A DNA stretch of 17,058 nucleotides from JBBCJM01 sp037190175 (GTDB taxonomy: Bacteria > Pseudomonadota > Alphaproteobacteria > Rhodobacterales > Rhodobacteraceae), in NCBI GenBank assembly GCA_037190175.1, contig JBBCJM010000028.1, positions 1 through 17,058 of the forward strand, read 5' to 3'. The notes under the pieces are model-generated. The model worked only from the letters and a program-made list of their open reading frames with translations, made no database searches and was not told the origin of the DNA. Both the position numbers and the translations under genes were made by a program. Positions within the stretch are counted from its first letter, which is position 1. Each line of letters starts with the position of its first letter. Shown here in pieces: positions 1-7,949 of the stretch.

Positions 1-20
1 CGATTTCCGCGCGGAAATCG
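1..20. repeat. Perfect 20-nt palindrome downstream of the GT2 gene
   Basis: The first 20 bases are a perfect palindrome with 10-bp arms (CGATTTCCGC and its complement) and no spacer. It lies 9 nt past the stop codon of the minus-strand glycosyltransferase gene, so as RNA it could form a short 3' hairpin after that gene. No T-run can be seen because the window begins here. It may be a terminator stem or the inner part of a longer element cut by the window edge. Confidence 0.4.
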
Positions 21-29
21 CCGGAACCC

Positions 30-2081
30 TCAGTGCACCGCGGGCGGCGGGCCGGGGCCCTTGGCCAGCGGCGGCCGCGCCGCGATCCGGGCGAAGGGCG
101 AGGTCGGGGGCAGCAACAGCGGGTGCAGTTCGCGCGCGATGGCCAGCGCCCGGGCGCGGCTGGCGGGCGGGGGCGCGAAGAGGGGCGGCCGCGGGATCGC
201 CGCCGGGGGGGCCGGCGCCTGCTGCGCCAGCCCGTGGGCGGTCTTGTCCCAGTAGAAGGGGCAGGCCACCAGTTCCCACAGCGCCTTGTAGCCGGCCAGC
301 GCTCCCATCGGGAAATAGAGGTGCAGCGCCGGCAGCCATACCCAGGACATGCGATGCGCCGTCCGCCGCATCCCGACCCAGGCGGCCAGCAGGGTGACCA
401 CCTCGCTGGCCACGAAGAGCCCGGTCAGCCCCAGCATCGCGCCGGCCGGCAGCGCCGCCGCCACCGGGTGCCAGAGCCCGAAGGCCACCAGCCAGAACGA
501 CCACAGGACCGGCGCCAGCAGGAACTGCGACAGCGTGCCCAGGAACAGCACCTGGAAGCCCCAGAACCCCCGCGGCCCCAGCTGTCGCCACAGCAGCCGC
601 GGGTCGCGCATGTGCACGGCCCAGGTCATCATGTAGCCCTTCAGCCAGCGCGACCGCTGGCGCACCCAGGGCCAGGGGCGGCAGTTGGCTTCCTCTTCCG
701 TCACGGTGTCGATGAGCTCGGTGCGGTAGCCGTGGCGGCAGAGGCGGATGCCCAGGTCGGCGTCCTCGGTCACGTTCCAGGCGTCCCAGGCGCCCAGACC
801 CTCCAGCGCCTCGCGGCGGAAGAACAGGGTCGTGCCCCCCAGCGGCACCGGCAGGCCAAGGCGCGCCAGCCCGGGCAGCACCACCCGGAACCAGGCCGCA
901 TAGTCCATGGTGAAGCAGCGCGCCAGCCAGTTGGCCCGCGGGTTGTAGAAGTCGAGCACCCCTTGCAGGCAGGCGACCTGCGGCCCGCGTTCGTGGAACC
1001 TTTGCACCACGCGGCGGATCTGGTCGGGGGCCGGCGCGTCCTCGGCGTCGTAGACCCCGATGATCGTGCCGCGGCAGAGGCCGAGGGCATAGTTCAGCGC
1101 CCGCGGCTTGGTCTTCACCCGGCCGGGCGGCACCACCACCACCTGCATCCAGGGCGGCAGGCCGGCGCCGGCCAGCGCGGCCCGGGTCATGTGGTCCTCG
1201 GACTCGACCGCCAGCACGATGTCGAGCCGGTCGCGGGGATAGTCCAGCCGCTCCAGCCGGCGGACCAGCCGGGGGGCGATATTGGCCTCGCGGTAGAGCG
1301 CGACCATGACCGAGACCACCGGCAGCCGCGCCACCACCGGGGCGGGGCCGGGGTCGGGGGCGGTGCGGGGGGCGGCCAGCAGCGCCAGCGCCTTCAGCCC
1401 GTTGGTGGCGGCCAGCGTCAGCACCGCCCAGCCGGCGAAGAGCGCGCCCATGGCCCAGGGCGCGGCCCAGACCCCCAGCCCCAGCAGCGCGAGCCCGGCC
1501 ACCACCCAGAGCCCGGCATTGCCGCCGCCCCAGCCGCGGCTGCTTTCCCGCGCGGGCACCGAAAGCTCGGCGGCGCGTGCCATGGCCGGCCCTTCCTGCG
1601 CCAGCACCGCGGCCTCGATCCGGGCGGCGGGGGCGAGGCCCATGGCCACTGGCCCGAAGACCTCGCGCAACTCGGCCTCGCAGCGGGCGAAATCCTCGGG
1701 GTGGGCGGCCAGCACCACCGTGGCCCCGCCCGCCCGCCGCCAGGGCAAGAGCCCCTCGCGCAGCGCCCGCGGCCCGCCCCAGGCGGAAAGCAGGCCGGGC
1801 TCGGGCGGCAGCGCCAGCGGGTCGGCCTGCCGGGCGCCCCAGTGCCGGGCCATGGCGGCGTAGAGCACCTCCTCCCCCACCAGCCCCCGGTCGAGCAGGA
1901 TCCCGGCCAGCCGCCCGCCGTGCCGGCGGCGGATGTCCATCGCGTGCAGAAGCGCGTCGTGGCCCACCAGCCCCTCGGCCCGCAGCCGGGCGGCGAATGC
2001 CTGCGCCGCATCGGGCGCCGGGGAAAGGGGCGCGACGTGCAGGGTCACGGCAGGAACGCGGGCATGGGGCGGCTCAGGCAA
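30..2081 (-). CDS. Membrane GT2 glycosyltransferase with N-terminal GspE/MshEN-like domain
   Basis: A 683-residue processive-type family 2 glycosyltransferase of the inner membrane, expected to polymerise or transfer a sugar from a nucleotide sugar. Residues about 35-85 resemble a GspE N-terminal/MshEN module (RLAGILLDRGLV around 57-68). Two membrane segments lie at about 190-235. The catalytic domain at about 253-480 carries DAED (345-348), TED (438-440) and the QRSRW acceptor motif (475-479). Several membrane segments follow at about 505-605, then FYWDKTAHG (609-617), common in this GT group, and a proline-rich tail (620-683). The start is uncertain: no in-frame ATG exists after the carA stop, so I use TTG at 2081, with GTG at 2048 as an alternative. 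The gene lies 42 nt downstream of carA and is probably co-transcribed with it. The polymer made cannot be told from sequence. Family call is firm, substrate unknown. Confidence 0.85.
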   Translation of the reverse strand: MPEPPHARVPAVTLHVAPLSPAPDAAQAFAARLRAEGLVGHDALLHAMDIRRRHGGRLAGILLDRGLVGEEVLYAAMARHWGARQADPLALPPEPGLLSAWGGPRALREGLLPWRRAGGATVVLAAHPEDFARCEAELREVFGPVAMGLAPAARIEAAVLAQEGPAMARAAELSVPARESSRGWGGGNAGLWVVAGLALLGLGVWAAPWAMGALFAGWAVLTLAATNGLKALALLAAPRTAPDPGPAPVVARLPVVSVMVALYREANIAPRLVRRLERLDYPRDRLDIVLAVESEDHMTRAALAGAGLPPWMQVVVVPPGRVKTKPRALNYALGLCRGTIIGVYDAEDAPAPDQIRRVVQRFHERGPQVACLQGVLDFYNPRANWLARCFTMDYAAWFRVVLPGLARLGLPVPLGGTTLFFRREALEGLGAWDAWNVTEDADLGIRLCRHGYRTELIDTVTEEEANCRPWPWVRQRSRWLKGYMMTWAVHMRDPRLLWRQLGPRGFWGFQVLFLGTLSQFLLAPVLWSFWLVAFGLWHPVAAALPAGAMLGLTGLFVASEVVTLLAAWVGMRRTAHRMSWVWLPALHLYFPMGALAGYKALWELVACPFYWDKTAHGLAQQAPAPPAAIPRPPLFAPPPASRARALAIARELHPLLLPPTSPFARIAARPPLAKGPGPPPAVH

Positions 2082-2123
2082 GGCAGACGCCCGGAGCCTC
2101 GCCGCCCGATGGTTAATATCCGG

Positions 2124-3281
<1,158 letters not shown>

Positions 3282-3408
3282 GGGGCGACTCCCTGTCGGC
3301 GGGCGTGCGGAACCTAGAGAGGCGGGCGGATGGGGTCAAGGGCGCGCCGTCCGCCCTCGACCCGGCCCGGGCGCCGGGGTAAAGCGGCGAAGGCGGGGGG
3401 CGAGGGTG

Positions 3409-4071
3409 ATGGACGCAGGGTCGCTGCCGCAGGTGCTGGACTTCATCCGGGCGAACTTTCCGCTCGTCCCGGTCCCGACCGTGCCGGAGATCCGCCTGCA
3501 CAAGGCCGGCCCGAGGAGCGGGCTCTGGCGGCTGGCCGAACGGGACGGCGGCTTCGGCGCCCCCTACTGGGCGCATTGGTGGGGCGGCGGGCTGGCGCTG
3601 GCGCGGCATGTCCTCGACCATCCCCAGACGGTGGCCGGCCGCCGGGTGCTGGATCTGGGCTGCGGTTCGGGCCTCGTCGGCATCGCGGCGGCGAAGGCGG
3701 GTGCCGCGATGGTCATGGCCGCCGACACCGACCCCTATGCGCTGGCGGCGGCGGGGCTGAACGCCGCGGCCAACGCGGTGACGATCCTGCCGTTGCCGGG
3801 GGACATGACGGCGGGGGCGCCGCCGGAGGTCGACATCGTGCTGGTGGGCGATCTGTTCTACGACCGCGATCTCGCGCTGCGGGTCACGGGGTTTCTCGAC
3901 CGCTGCCTCGCCGCCGGCATCGGGGTTCTGGTGGGCGACCCCGGGCGCGAATATCTGCCCCGCCCGCGGCTGCGGCGGCTGGCCGAGTACCCCGGGCCGG
4001 ACTTCTCGGACACGGGGCGATCCGGCGGGCGGACGAATGCCGTCTTTTCGTTCGGGCCCGCCCTGGGGTAG
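3409..4071 (+). CDS. Class I SAM methyltransferase, METTL20/ETFBKMT-like (probable protein-lysine methyltransferase)
   Basis: A 220-residue seven-beta-strand methyltransferase. The SAM site is LDLGCGSGLVG (81-91) with the acidic loop Asp106. Two further stretches look like the ETF-beta lysine methyltransferase group: PYWAHWWGGGLALARHVLD before motif I (52-70) and GDLFYD after it (147-152). Characterised members of that group methylate electron-transfer flavoprotein beta, and an Agrobacterium homologue also acts on ribosomal protein L7/L12. Automated pipelines may call it an L11 methyltransferase (PrmA-like) or simply 'methyltransferase'. I use the ATG at 3409; the in-frame upstream extension is low-complexity and unlike the family. 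The YqeY gene starts 27 nt after the stop, so the two form a probable operon. The target protein is an inference from family resemblance. Confidence 0.85.
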   Translation: MDAGSLPQVLDFIRANFPLVPVPTVPEIRLHKAGPRSGLWRLAERDGGFGAPYWAHWWGGGLALARHVLDHPQTVAGRRVLDLGCGSGLVGIAAAKAGAAMVMAADTDPYALAAAGLNAAANAVTILPLPGDMTAGAPPEVDIVLVGDLFYDRDLALRVTGFLDRCLAAGIGVLVGDPGREYLPRPRLRRLAEYPGPDFSDTGRSGGRTNAVFSFGPALG

Positions 4072-4098
4072 GATCGGCCCGTGAAGGGGGAGACGGCG

Positions 4099-4557
4099 AT
4101 GGATCTGCGCACACGGCTGCAACAGGCGCTGAAGGAGGCGATGAAGGCGCGCGAGGCCGACCGGCTCTCCACCCTGCGGCTGATCAACGCCGCGATCAAG
4201 GACCGCGAGATCGCGCTGCGCGGCGACGGCGCCGAGGGCGACCTGGGCGAGGCCGAGATCACCGGCATCCTGGCCAAGCTGGTGAAGCAGCGCCAGGAAT
4301 CGGCGCGCGCCTATGAGGAGGGCGGGCGGATCGACCTGGCCGAGAAGGAACTGGCCGAGATCCGGGTGATCGAGGAATTCCTGCCCCGGCAGCTGTCGCC
4401 CGCCGAGGTCGAGGCCGCCGTCGCCGCCGCCATCGCGGAACTGGGCGCCACCGGCATCCGCGACATGGGCCGGGTGATGGCGGCGCTGAAGGCGCGCCAC
4501 GCGGGGCAGATGGACTTCGGCGCCGTGGGCCCGATGGTGAAGGCGCGGCTGGCCTGA
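4099..4557 (+). CDS. GatB/YqeY domain-containing protein
   Basis: A 152-residue cytoplasmic YqeY-family protein, a free-standing relative of the C-terminal helical domain of the tRNA amidotransferase subunit GatB. Its biochemical role is not settled; tRNA binding or amidation support is the usual suggestion. Family hallmarks are LRLINAAIKDREI (25-37), LVKQRQES followed by YEEGGR and IEEFLPRQLS in the middle, and IRDMGRVMAALKARHAGQ near the end. The length is normal. The ATG at 4099 has a good GGGGGAG ribosome site 6 nt upstream and begins at the family's typical MDLRTRL; an in-frame GTG at 4081 would place that site inside the gene. It is the second gene of a pair with the methyltransferase, and a YqeY gene near carA is a common alphaproteobacterial arrangement. 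Confidence 0.93.
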   Translation: MDLRTRLQQALKEAMKAREADRLSTLRLINAAIKDREIALRGDGAEGDLGEAEITGILAKLVKQRQESARAYEEGGRIDLAEKELAEIRVIEEFLPRQLSPAEVEAAVAAAIAELGATGIRDMGRVMAALKARHAGQMDFGAVGPMVKARLA

Positions 4558-4571
4558 GGCAGGCCGGGGGC

Positions 4572-4651
4572 GCTCATCGAGCCTGCCGGCTCTCTTCGCT
4601 CGGATGCCCCGGGGGACGCCCAGCGAAAGAGAGCCGAAAGGCTCGATGAGC
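4572..4651. repeat. 80-nt long inverted repeat between convergent genes
   Basis: The left arm (4572-4600, starting GCTCATCGAGCC) and right arm (4622-4651, ending GGCTCGATGAGC) are complementary over about 29 bp, broken only by two or three mismatches and one bulge. The 21-nt centre is itself partly self-complementary (GATGCCCC against GGGGACGC). The element fills the gap between two convergent stop codons, 14 nt after the YqeY stop and 4 nt before the hydrolase stop. It lacks a clear T-run on either strand, so it is not a textbook intrinsic terminator. It may act as a bidirectional transcription or RNA-end barrier, or be a dispersed REP/MITE-like repeat. Confidence 0.8.
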
Positions 4652-4655
4652 GGCC

Positions 4656-5657
4656 CTAGAAAGCCCCGAAGGCGCGCCGCAGGAAGCCCACGGCGCGGGC
4701 CAGTGCCTGTTCGCCGGCGGCATGGCTCAGGTCCATCTGGTATTCGTGGATCAGCGGCGGGCGGTGGTTCTCGGCGAAGAACAGGGTCTCGACCGCCAGC
4801 CCCTTCGCCTCCATCGCCCGCACCAGCGCCTGCGACTGCGGCAGGAGCGGATCGGCGTTGCCGGCCGAGACGAAGGCGGGCGGCAGGCCGTCGGGCAGGT
4901 TGGCGGGGATCGAGAACTCGGCCAGATCCGGGGCCGCGCGCCAGTCGTTGCGGCCGAAATGGGCCCGCATCGCCAGATCCATGACCTGCCCGGCCAGCCC
5001 GCCCTCGGGCAGGGTGGCGGCGTCATAGCTGCCGCAGAACAGCACCAGCCCCCGCAGCCCGTAGGCCGGCAGCGCCGGGGCCAGCCGCAGCCGGGCGGCA
5101 TAGGCGGGGTCGACCAGCGCGATGGCGGTCTGCGCCGCGATCTGCGCCCCGGCCCCGTCGCCGGCCAGCACCACCCGGTCGATGGCCAGCCCGCGCGCCG
5201 GCCCCTCGCGCGCCAGCCAGCCCAGCGCGGCGTTGACCTGCCGGGCCGGCACCGGGTGCCGCGCCTCGGGCGCCGGGGTGTAGGAGACGACCATCGCCGC
5301 CGCCTCGGCCCCCGCCGCCAGCAGGCGCACGTAGTTGCCCACGTTCCGCGGCGAGCCCGAGACCCAGGCGCCGCCATGCACCCAGACCACCACCGGCCAG
5401 CCGCCCACCGGCGGCTCGCCCGGCGGCAGGATCAGGTCGAAGCCGGTGTCGGGATCGGCGGGGTCCGCGACCCCCCGCGTCTCGACCAGCCCGGCCGGCA
5501 CCCGCGGCGCCAGCGCCGCCATCGCCGCCTGCGCCTCGCGGTCCAGCGCCCAGCGCAGCGCCATCGCCCCGGGCCAGGGGGTGACGAGATGGGCCGCCGC
5601 CAGCACCCCGGCCAGCAGGGCCAGAAGCAGGAGCAGGCGGAAGAGGAAACGGATCAT
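4656..5657 (-). CDS. Alpha/beta hydrolase (BD-FAE/esterase-lipase family), nucleophile Ser replaced by Gly
   Basis: A 333-residue protein with one N-terminal hydrophobic segment (about 4-24) that should anchor it in the inner membrane with the catalytic domain in the periplasm. The alpha/beta hydrolase fold shows the oxyanion motif HGGAW (94-98), the APEARHPVP stretch (129-137) typical of the HSL/BD-FAE group, an acid residue Asp269 in GNADPL and a candidate His304 in LIHEYQ. The nucleophile elbow, normally GDSAG, reads GDGAG (166-170), so residue 168 is Gly. The codon is GGG, at least two changes away from most serine codons. If correct, the protein may be catalytically inert or use another mechanism. 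The ATG at 5657 has an AGGGGGG ribosome site. It is divergent from the opgC gene. Fold assignment is firm; activity is doubtful. Confidence 0.87.
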   Translation of the reverse strand: MIRFLFRLLLLLALLAGVLAAAHLVTPWPGAMALRWALDREAQAAMAALAPRVPAGLVETRGVADPADPDTGFDLILPPGEPPVGGWPVVVWVHGGAWVSGSPRNVGNYVRLLAAGAEAAAMVVSYTPAPEARHPVPARQVNAALGWLAREGPARGLAIDRVVLAGDGAGAQIAAQTAIALVDPAYAARLRLAPALPAYGLRGLVLFCGSYDAATLPEGGLAGQVMDLAMRAHFGRNDWRAAPDLAEFSIPANLPDGLPPAFVSAGNADPLLPQSQALVRAMEAKGLAVETLFFAENHRPPLIHEYQMDLSHAAGEQALARAVGFLRRAFGAF

Positions 5658-5865
5658 CGGCCTGCCCCCCTGGCGCGTCGCCCCCAGACTGCGGGGTGGT
5701 TCGCGATTCGGGAATAGGGTGATCCGGCGCCCGCCTGCCGACCGCGGGCCCCCGGATCGGCAGGGATCCGGCCATCGCCCGCGCGCCGCGGACGCCGGGC
5801 TTTCCCCCGCCGCGCCGGCGTGACATCAGCAGGCCTGGCGCCGCGATGTGCAAGCGGGAGGTGCG

Positions 5866-7047
5866 ATGCGGCTGGAGATCGTCGACGGATTCCGCGGGTT
5901 CTTCCTGTTCTTCATGATGGTCACCCACGTGCAGGGGCTGGTCCATGCGCCCTGGGGCGTGTTCAACCACCATCACTTCGGCTGGGTCGAGGATGCGCAG
6001 GGCTTCGTGTTCCTGTCGGGCCTCGTGGTGGGCATGGTCTATGGCCGGCGGCTGATCGGCCGGGGCGAGGCGGCGATGGCGGCGGCGATCCGGGCGCGGG
6101 TGGGGCTGATCTGGCGCCACCACGCGGCCCTGGTGCTGATGGCGCTGGCCATGCTGGCGGTGCTGCCGGCGCTGGGGCTGTGGTCGGACTACCTGCGCCC
6201 GATGGCCGAGCATCCGCTGGTCTTCGCGGCGGCCTCGCTGGCCCTGCTGACCGGGACCATCCACATGGGCATCCTGCCGATGTACATCTGGTTCATGCTG
6301 GCCACGCCGTGGGTGCTGCGCGCCTTCCGGGCCGGCCATGCGGCGACGGTGGCGGCGGTCTCGGCCACGCTGTGGTTCCTGGCCCAGACCTCGCTGCCCG
6401 ACCAGCTGCAGCTGCCGCTGGAGGCGGCGCTGGCCGCCGCCGGGGCGCCGATCAACATCGGCATCTACTTCAACGTGCTGGCCTGGCAGGTGCTGTTCCT
6501 GGCCGGGCTGTGGTTCGGCTGGCTCTCGGCCGCCGGGCGGCTGGACCTGTCCTGGCTGAAGACGCCGGAGGCCGGCCGGGTCTTCGCGGTGATGGTGGCG
6601 CTGTGGCTGATCCTCGGCGTCTTCGATGTGCTGGCCTATACCCGGGTGATGCCCGACCGCTACAACGACTGGGTGTTCTCGCGCATCGACCGCGGCAACT
6701 TGGAGATGCTCTACCTGGTCGCCGCGGCCAATGCGCTCTACCTCGCCGCCTGGCTGGTGATCGCCGCGCCGGTCTCGGGCGGGCGGCTGGCGCGGGCGGT
6801 GTCGCGGGGGCTGGGCTGGGCGATGACGCGGGGGCCGCTGGTGCTCCTGGGCCGGCATTCGCTGGCGGTGTTCTCGGCGCATGTGGTGCTGGTCTATGCG
6901 CTGTCGGTGGCGCTCTGGGGGGTGGAGGTGCAGGAGATCCCCGAGGGCTGGCGCAACCTGATCCTCTATGCCAGCACCCTGCCGCTGTTCGCCGTGGCCT
7001 GGATCGGCGAACGCGGCTGGCGCCGGGCGCCGGCGGCGGCGGGCTAG
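5866..7047 (+). CDS. opgC: OpgC-domain membrane acyltransferase
   Basis: A 393-residue polytopic inner-membrane protein with about ten hydrophobic segments, of the OpgC family (acyltransferase 3-like). The characterised OpgC transfers succinyl groups onto osmoregulated periplasmic glucans. Family features are the start RLEIVDGFRGFFLFFMMVTH (2-21), the DAQGFVFLSGLVVGMVYG segment (43-60), conserved His residues, the IDRGNLEMLYLV region (274-285) and LGRHSLAVFSAH (328-339). I chose ATG 5866 because it begins at the conserved motif and has GGGAGG upstream; GTG 5848 would add six residues. No glucan-synthesis genes (opgG, opgH) are present, so the acceptor glycan is not shown here. The GT2 enzyme at the left edge is a conceivable but unproven partner. 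The gene is divergent from the hydrolase and convergent with DUF2244. Confidence 0.88.
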   Translation: MRLEIVDGFRGFFLFFMMVTHVQGLVHAPWGVFNHHHFGWVEDAQGFVFLSGLVVGMVYGRRLIGRGEAAMAAAIRARVGLIWRHHAALVLMALAMLAVLPALGLWSDYLRPMAEHPLVFAAASLALLTGTIHMGILPMYIWFMLATPWVLRAFRAGHAATVAAVSATLWFLAQTSLPDQLQLPLEAALAAAGAPINIGIYFNVLAWQVLFLAGLWFGWLSAAGRLDLSWLKTPEAGRVFAVMVALWLILGVFDVLAYTRVMPDRYNDWVFSRIDRGNLEMLYLVAAANALYLAAWLVIAAPVSGGRLARAVSRGLGWAMTRGPLVLLGRHSLAVFSAHVVLVYALSVALWGVEVQEIPEGWRNLILYASTLPLFAVAWIGERGWRRAPAAAG

Positions 7048-7054
7048 AACTGCC

Positions 7055-7118
7055 GTAGGGTGGGCAATCTGCCCACCATGCCTGCGCCATCGTGTGGTGG
7101 GCGGATCGCCCACCCTAC
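7055..7118. repeat. REP-like palindromic element of the GTAGGGTGGGC type
   Basis: The element begins GTAGGGTGGGC and ends GCCCACCCTAC. Its two arms (about 7055-7078 and 7096-7118) match as inverted repeats with few differences. Each arm also holds a smaller hairpin: GGTGGGC against GCCCACC in the left arm and GGTGGGC against GCCCACC in the right. I recall similar GTAGGGTGGGC units as dispersed non-coding repeats in proteobacterial genomes. It sits 7 nt after the opgC stop. Its right end supplies the TAG stop codon (7115-7117) of the convergent DUF2244 gene. It could serve as a bidirectional transcript end. Confidence 0.8.
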
Positions 7119-7603
7119 CGCAGCCGGGCCAACGCCGCCTGCAGCTCGGCGTGCAGCGCCAGCCTTTCGTCCTCGGACAGGAACGCGCCCAGCTCCACCT
7201 CGCGCGGGCCGCCCTGCAGGGTGATGTAGTTGGGCACCGGCCCGGCCGAGGGATGCAGGACGGCGCGCACCCAGTGGGTGTTCGCCTCCCACTCCTGCCG
7301 GCGGCCGCGGGGGCCGTGGCGGATGAGCCGGGTGCGCTCGGGGGTCAGGGTCAGATCCTCCACGATCTCGCCGTCGCGCCAGGAGCGATGGATCGCCCAC
7401 CACAGCGCCGCCAGCGCCGCGGCGAGGAAGGGCAGCAGCGCCCAGAGCACCGGGGTGCCCAGCACCGCGATGAGCGGCAGCGACAAGAGCGCCGCGGTGG
7501 CGCCGACGAAGATCACGAACCCCCGCCGCGGCAGCGAGCGGTGCGGCCAGAGGTGCAGCCTCTGGCCCCGCGCGTCGGAGGGGGGCAGCCATTCGTAGGG
7601 CAT
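7115..7603 (-). CDS. DUF2244 domain-containing membrane protein
   Basis: A 162-residue protein with the DUF2244 pattern. It has an N-terminal LHLWPHRSLPRRGF stretch (16-29), a pair of membrane helices (about 28-49 and 51-71), then a soluble part beginning WRDGEIVEDLTLTPERTRL and containing WEANTHWVRAVLHP. The family is typical of alphaproteobacteria and often occurs near cytochrome oxidase genes, as here, with ctaD about 1.7 kb away; no function is established. The ATG at 7603 starts at the conserved MPYEWLPP. The nearest GGAGG is about 13 nt upstream, so its ribosome site is loose. The coding sequence ends within the GTAGGGTGGGC repeat, which provides the stop codon. It is divergent from the DUF3008 gene. 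Confidence 0.88.
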   Translation of the reverse strand: MPYEWLPPSDARGQRLHLWPHRSLPRRGFVIFVGATAALLSLPLIAVLGTPVLWALLPFLAAALAALWWAIHRSWRDGEIVEDLTLTPERTRLIRHGPRGRRQEWEANTHWVRAVLHPSAGPVPNYITLQGGPREVELGAFLSEDERLALHAELQAALARLR

Positions 7604-7648
7604 GGGCGGATCATAGCCTCCCAGGCCGGGGGAAGGACAGGCCGGGCT

Positions 7649-7674
7649 GGAACCCGCGGGGCCGGCCGGCGGTT
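7649..7674 (+). promoter_or_regulatory. Candidate EcfG-type (general stress) promoter for the DUF3008 gene
   Basis: GGAAC (7649-7653) is followed by a 17-nt spacer and GGTT (7671-7674), 30 nt before the DUF3008 start codon. The alphaproteobacterial EcfG general-stress sigma factor recognises GGAAC, a 16-17 nt spacer and CGTT, so this matches at 8 of 9 positions. The match is short, and a GC-rich spacer makes chance hits possible. Whether this organism has EcfG/PhyR is not visible here. Confidence 0.35.
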
Positions 7675-7704
7675 GGCAGGGCAGGGTCACAGCAGGAGGT
7701 TGCC

Positions 7705-7893
7705 ATGCCCGCCAAGTCGAAAGCCCAGCAGAAGGCCGCAGGGGCGGCGCTGTCCGCCAAGCGCGGGGACACCCCGGTGCGGGAACTGCGCGGTGCCTCG
7801 AAGGAGATGTACCGCTCGATGAACGCCGAGGAGTTGGAGAAGCTCGCCTCGACCGAGCACCAGGGCCTGCCGGAACACAAGGACGAGCCATAG
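7705..7893 (+). CDS. DUF3008 family small protein
   Basis: A 62-residue, highly charged, soluble protein matching the DUF3008 pattern: MPAKSKAQQKAAGAALSAKR at the start, a central LRGASKEMYRSMNAEELEKL and a short tail with STEHQGLPEH. No enzyme motif, signal peptide or membrane segment is present. Function is unknown. Its Lys/Ala/Glu-rich composition resembles small stress-induced proteins, and the candidate EcfG-type promoter upstream is consistent with that, but this is inference. The ATG at 7705 has an AGGAGG ribosome site in ideal position. The esterase gene begins 56 nt after its stop and may be co-transcribed. Confidence 0.92.
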   Translation: MPAKSKAQQKAAGAALSAKRGDTPVRELRGASKEMYRSMNAEELEKLASTEHQGLPEHKDEP

Positions 7894-7949
7894 CCGACGG
7901 AACTGCGCGGCGGCGGCGTTCCAGCCTGGAATCGAACAGGAGCGCCTCC

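Noticed and set aside
5720..5743. TGATCC as a -35 of an RpoE/ChrR-type promoter for opgC
   Set aside because: No TAAGATA-like -10 element occurs at the required distance; the sequence there is CGGGCC.
5023..7113. A 696-codon minus-strand frame over opgC and the divergent promoter region
   Set aside because: It is a frame shadow of opgC and the hydrolase, both of which have clear motifs and ribosome sites.
7899..7920. A second GGAAC...CGTT pair before the esterase gene
   Set aside because: The spacer is 13 nt, too short for an EcfG-type promoter (16-17 nt).
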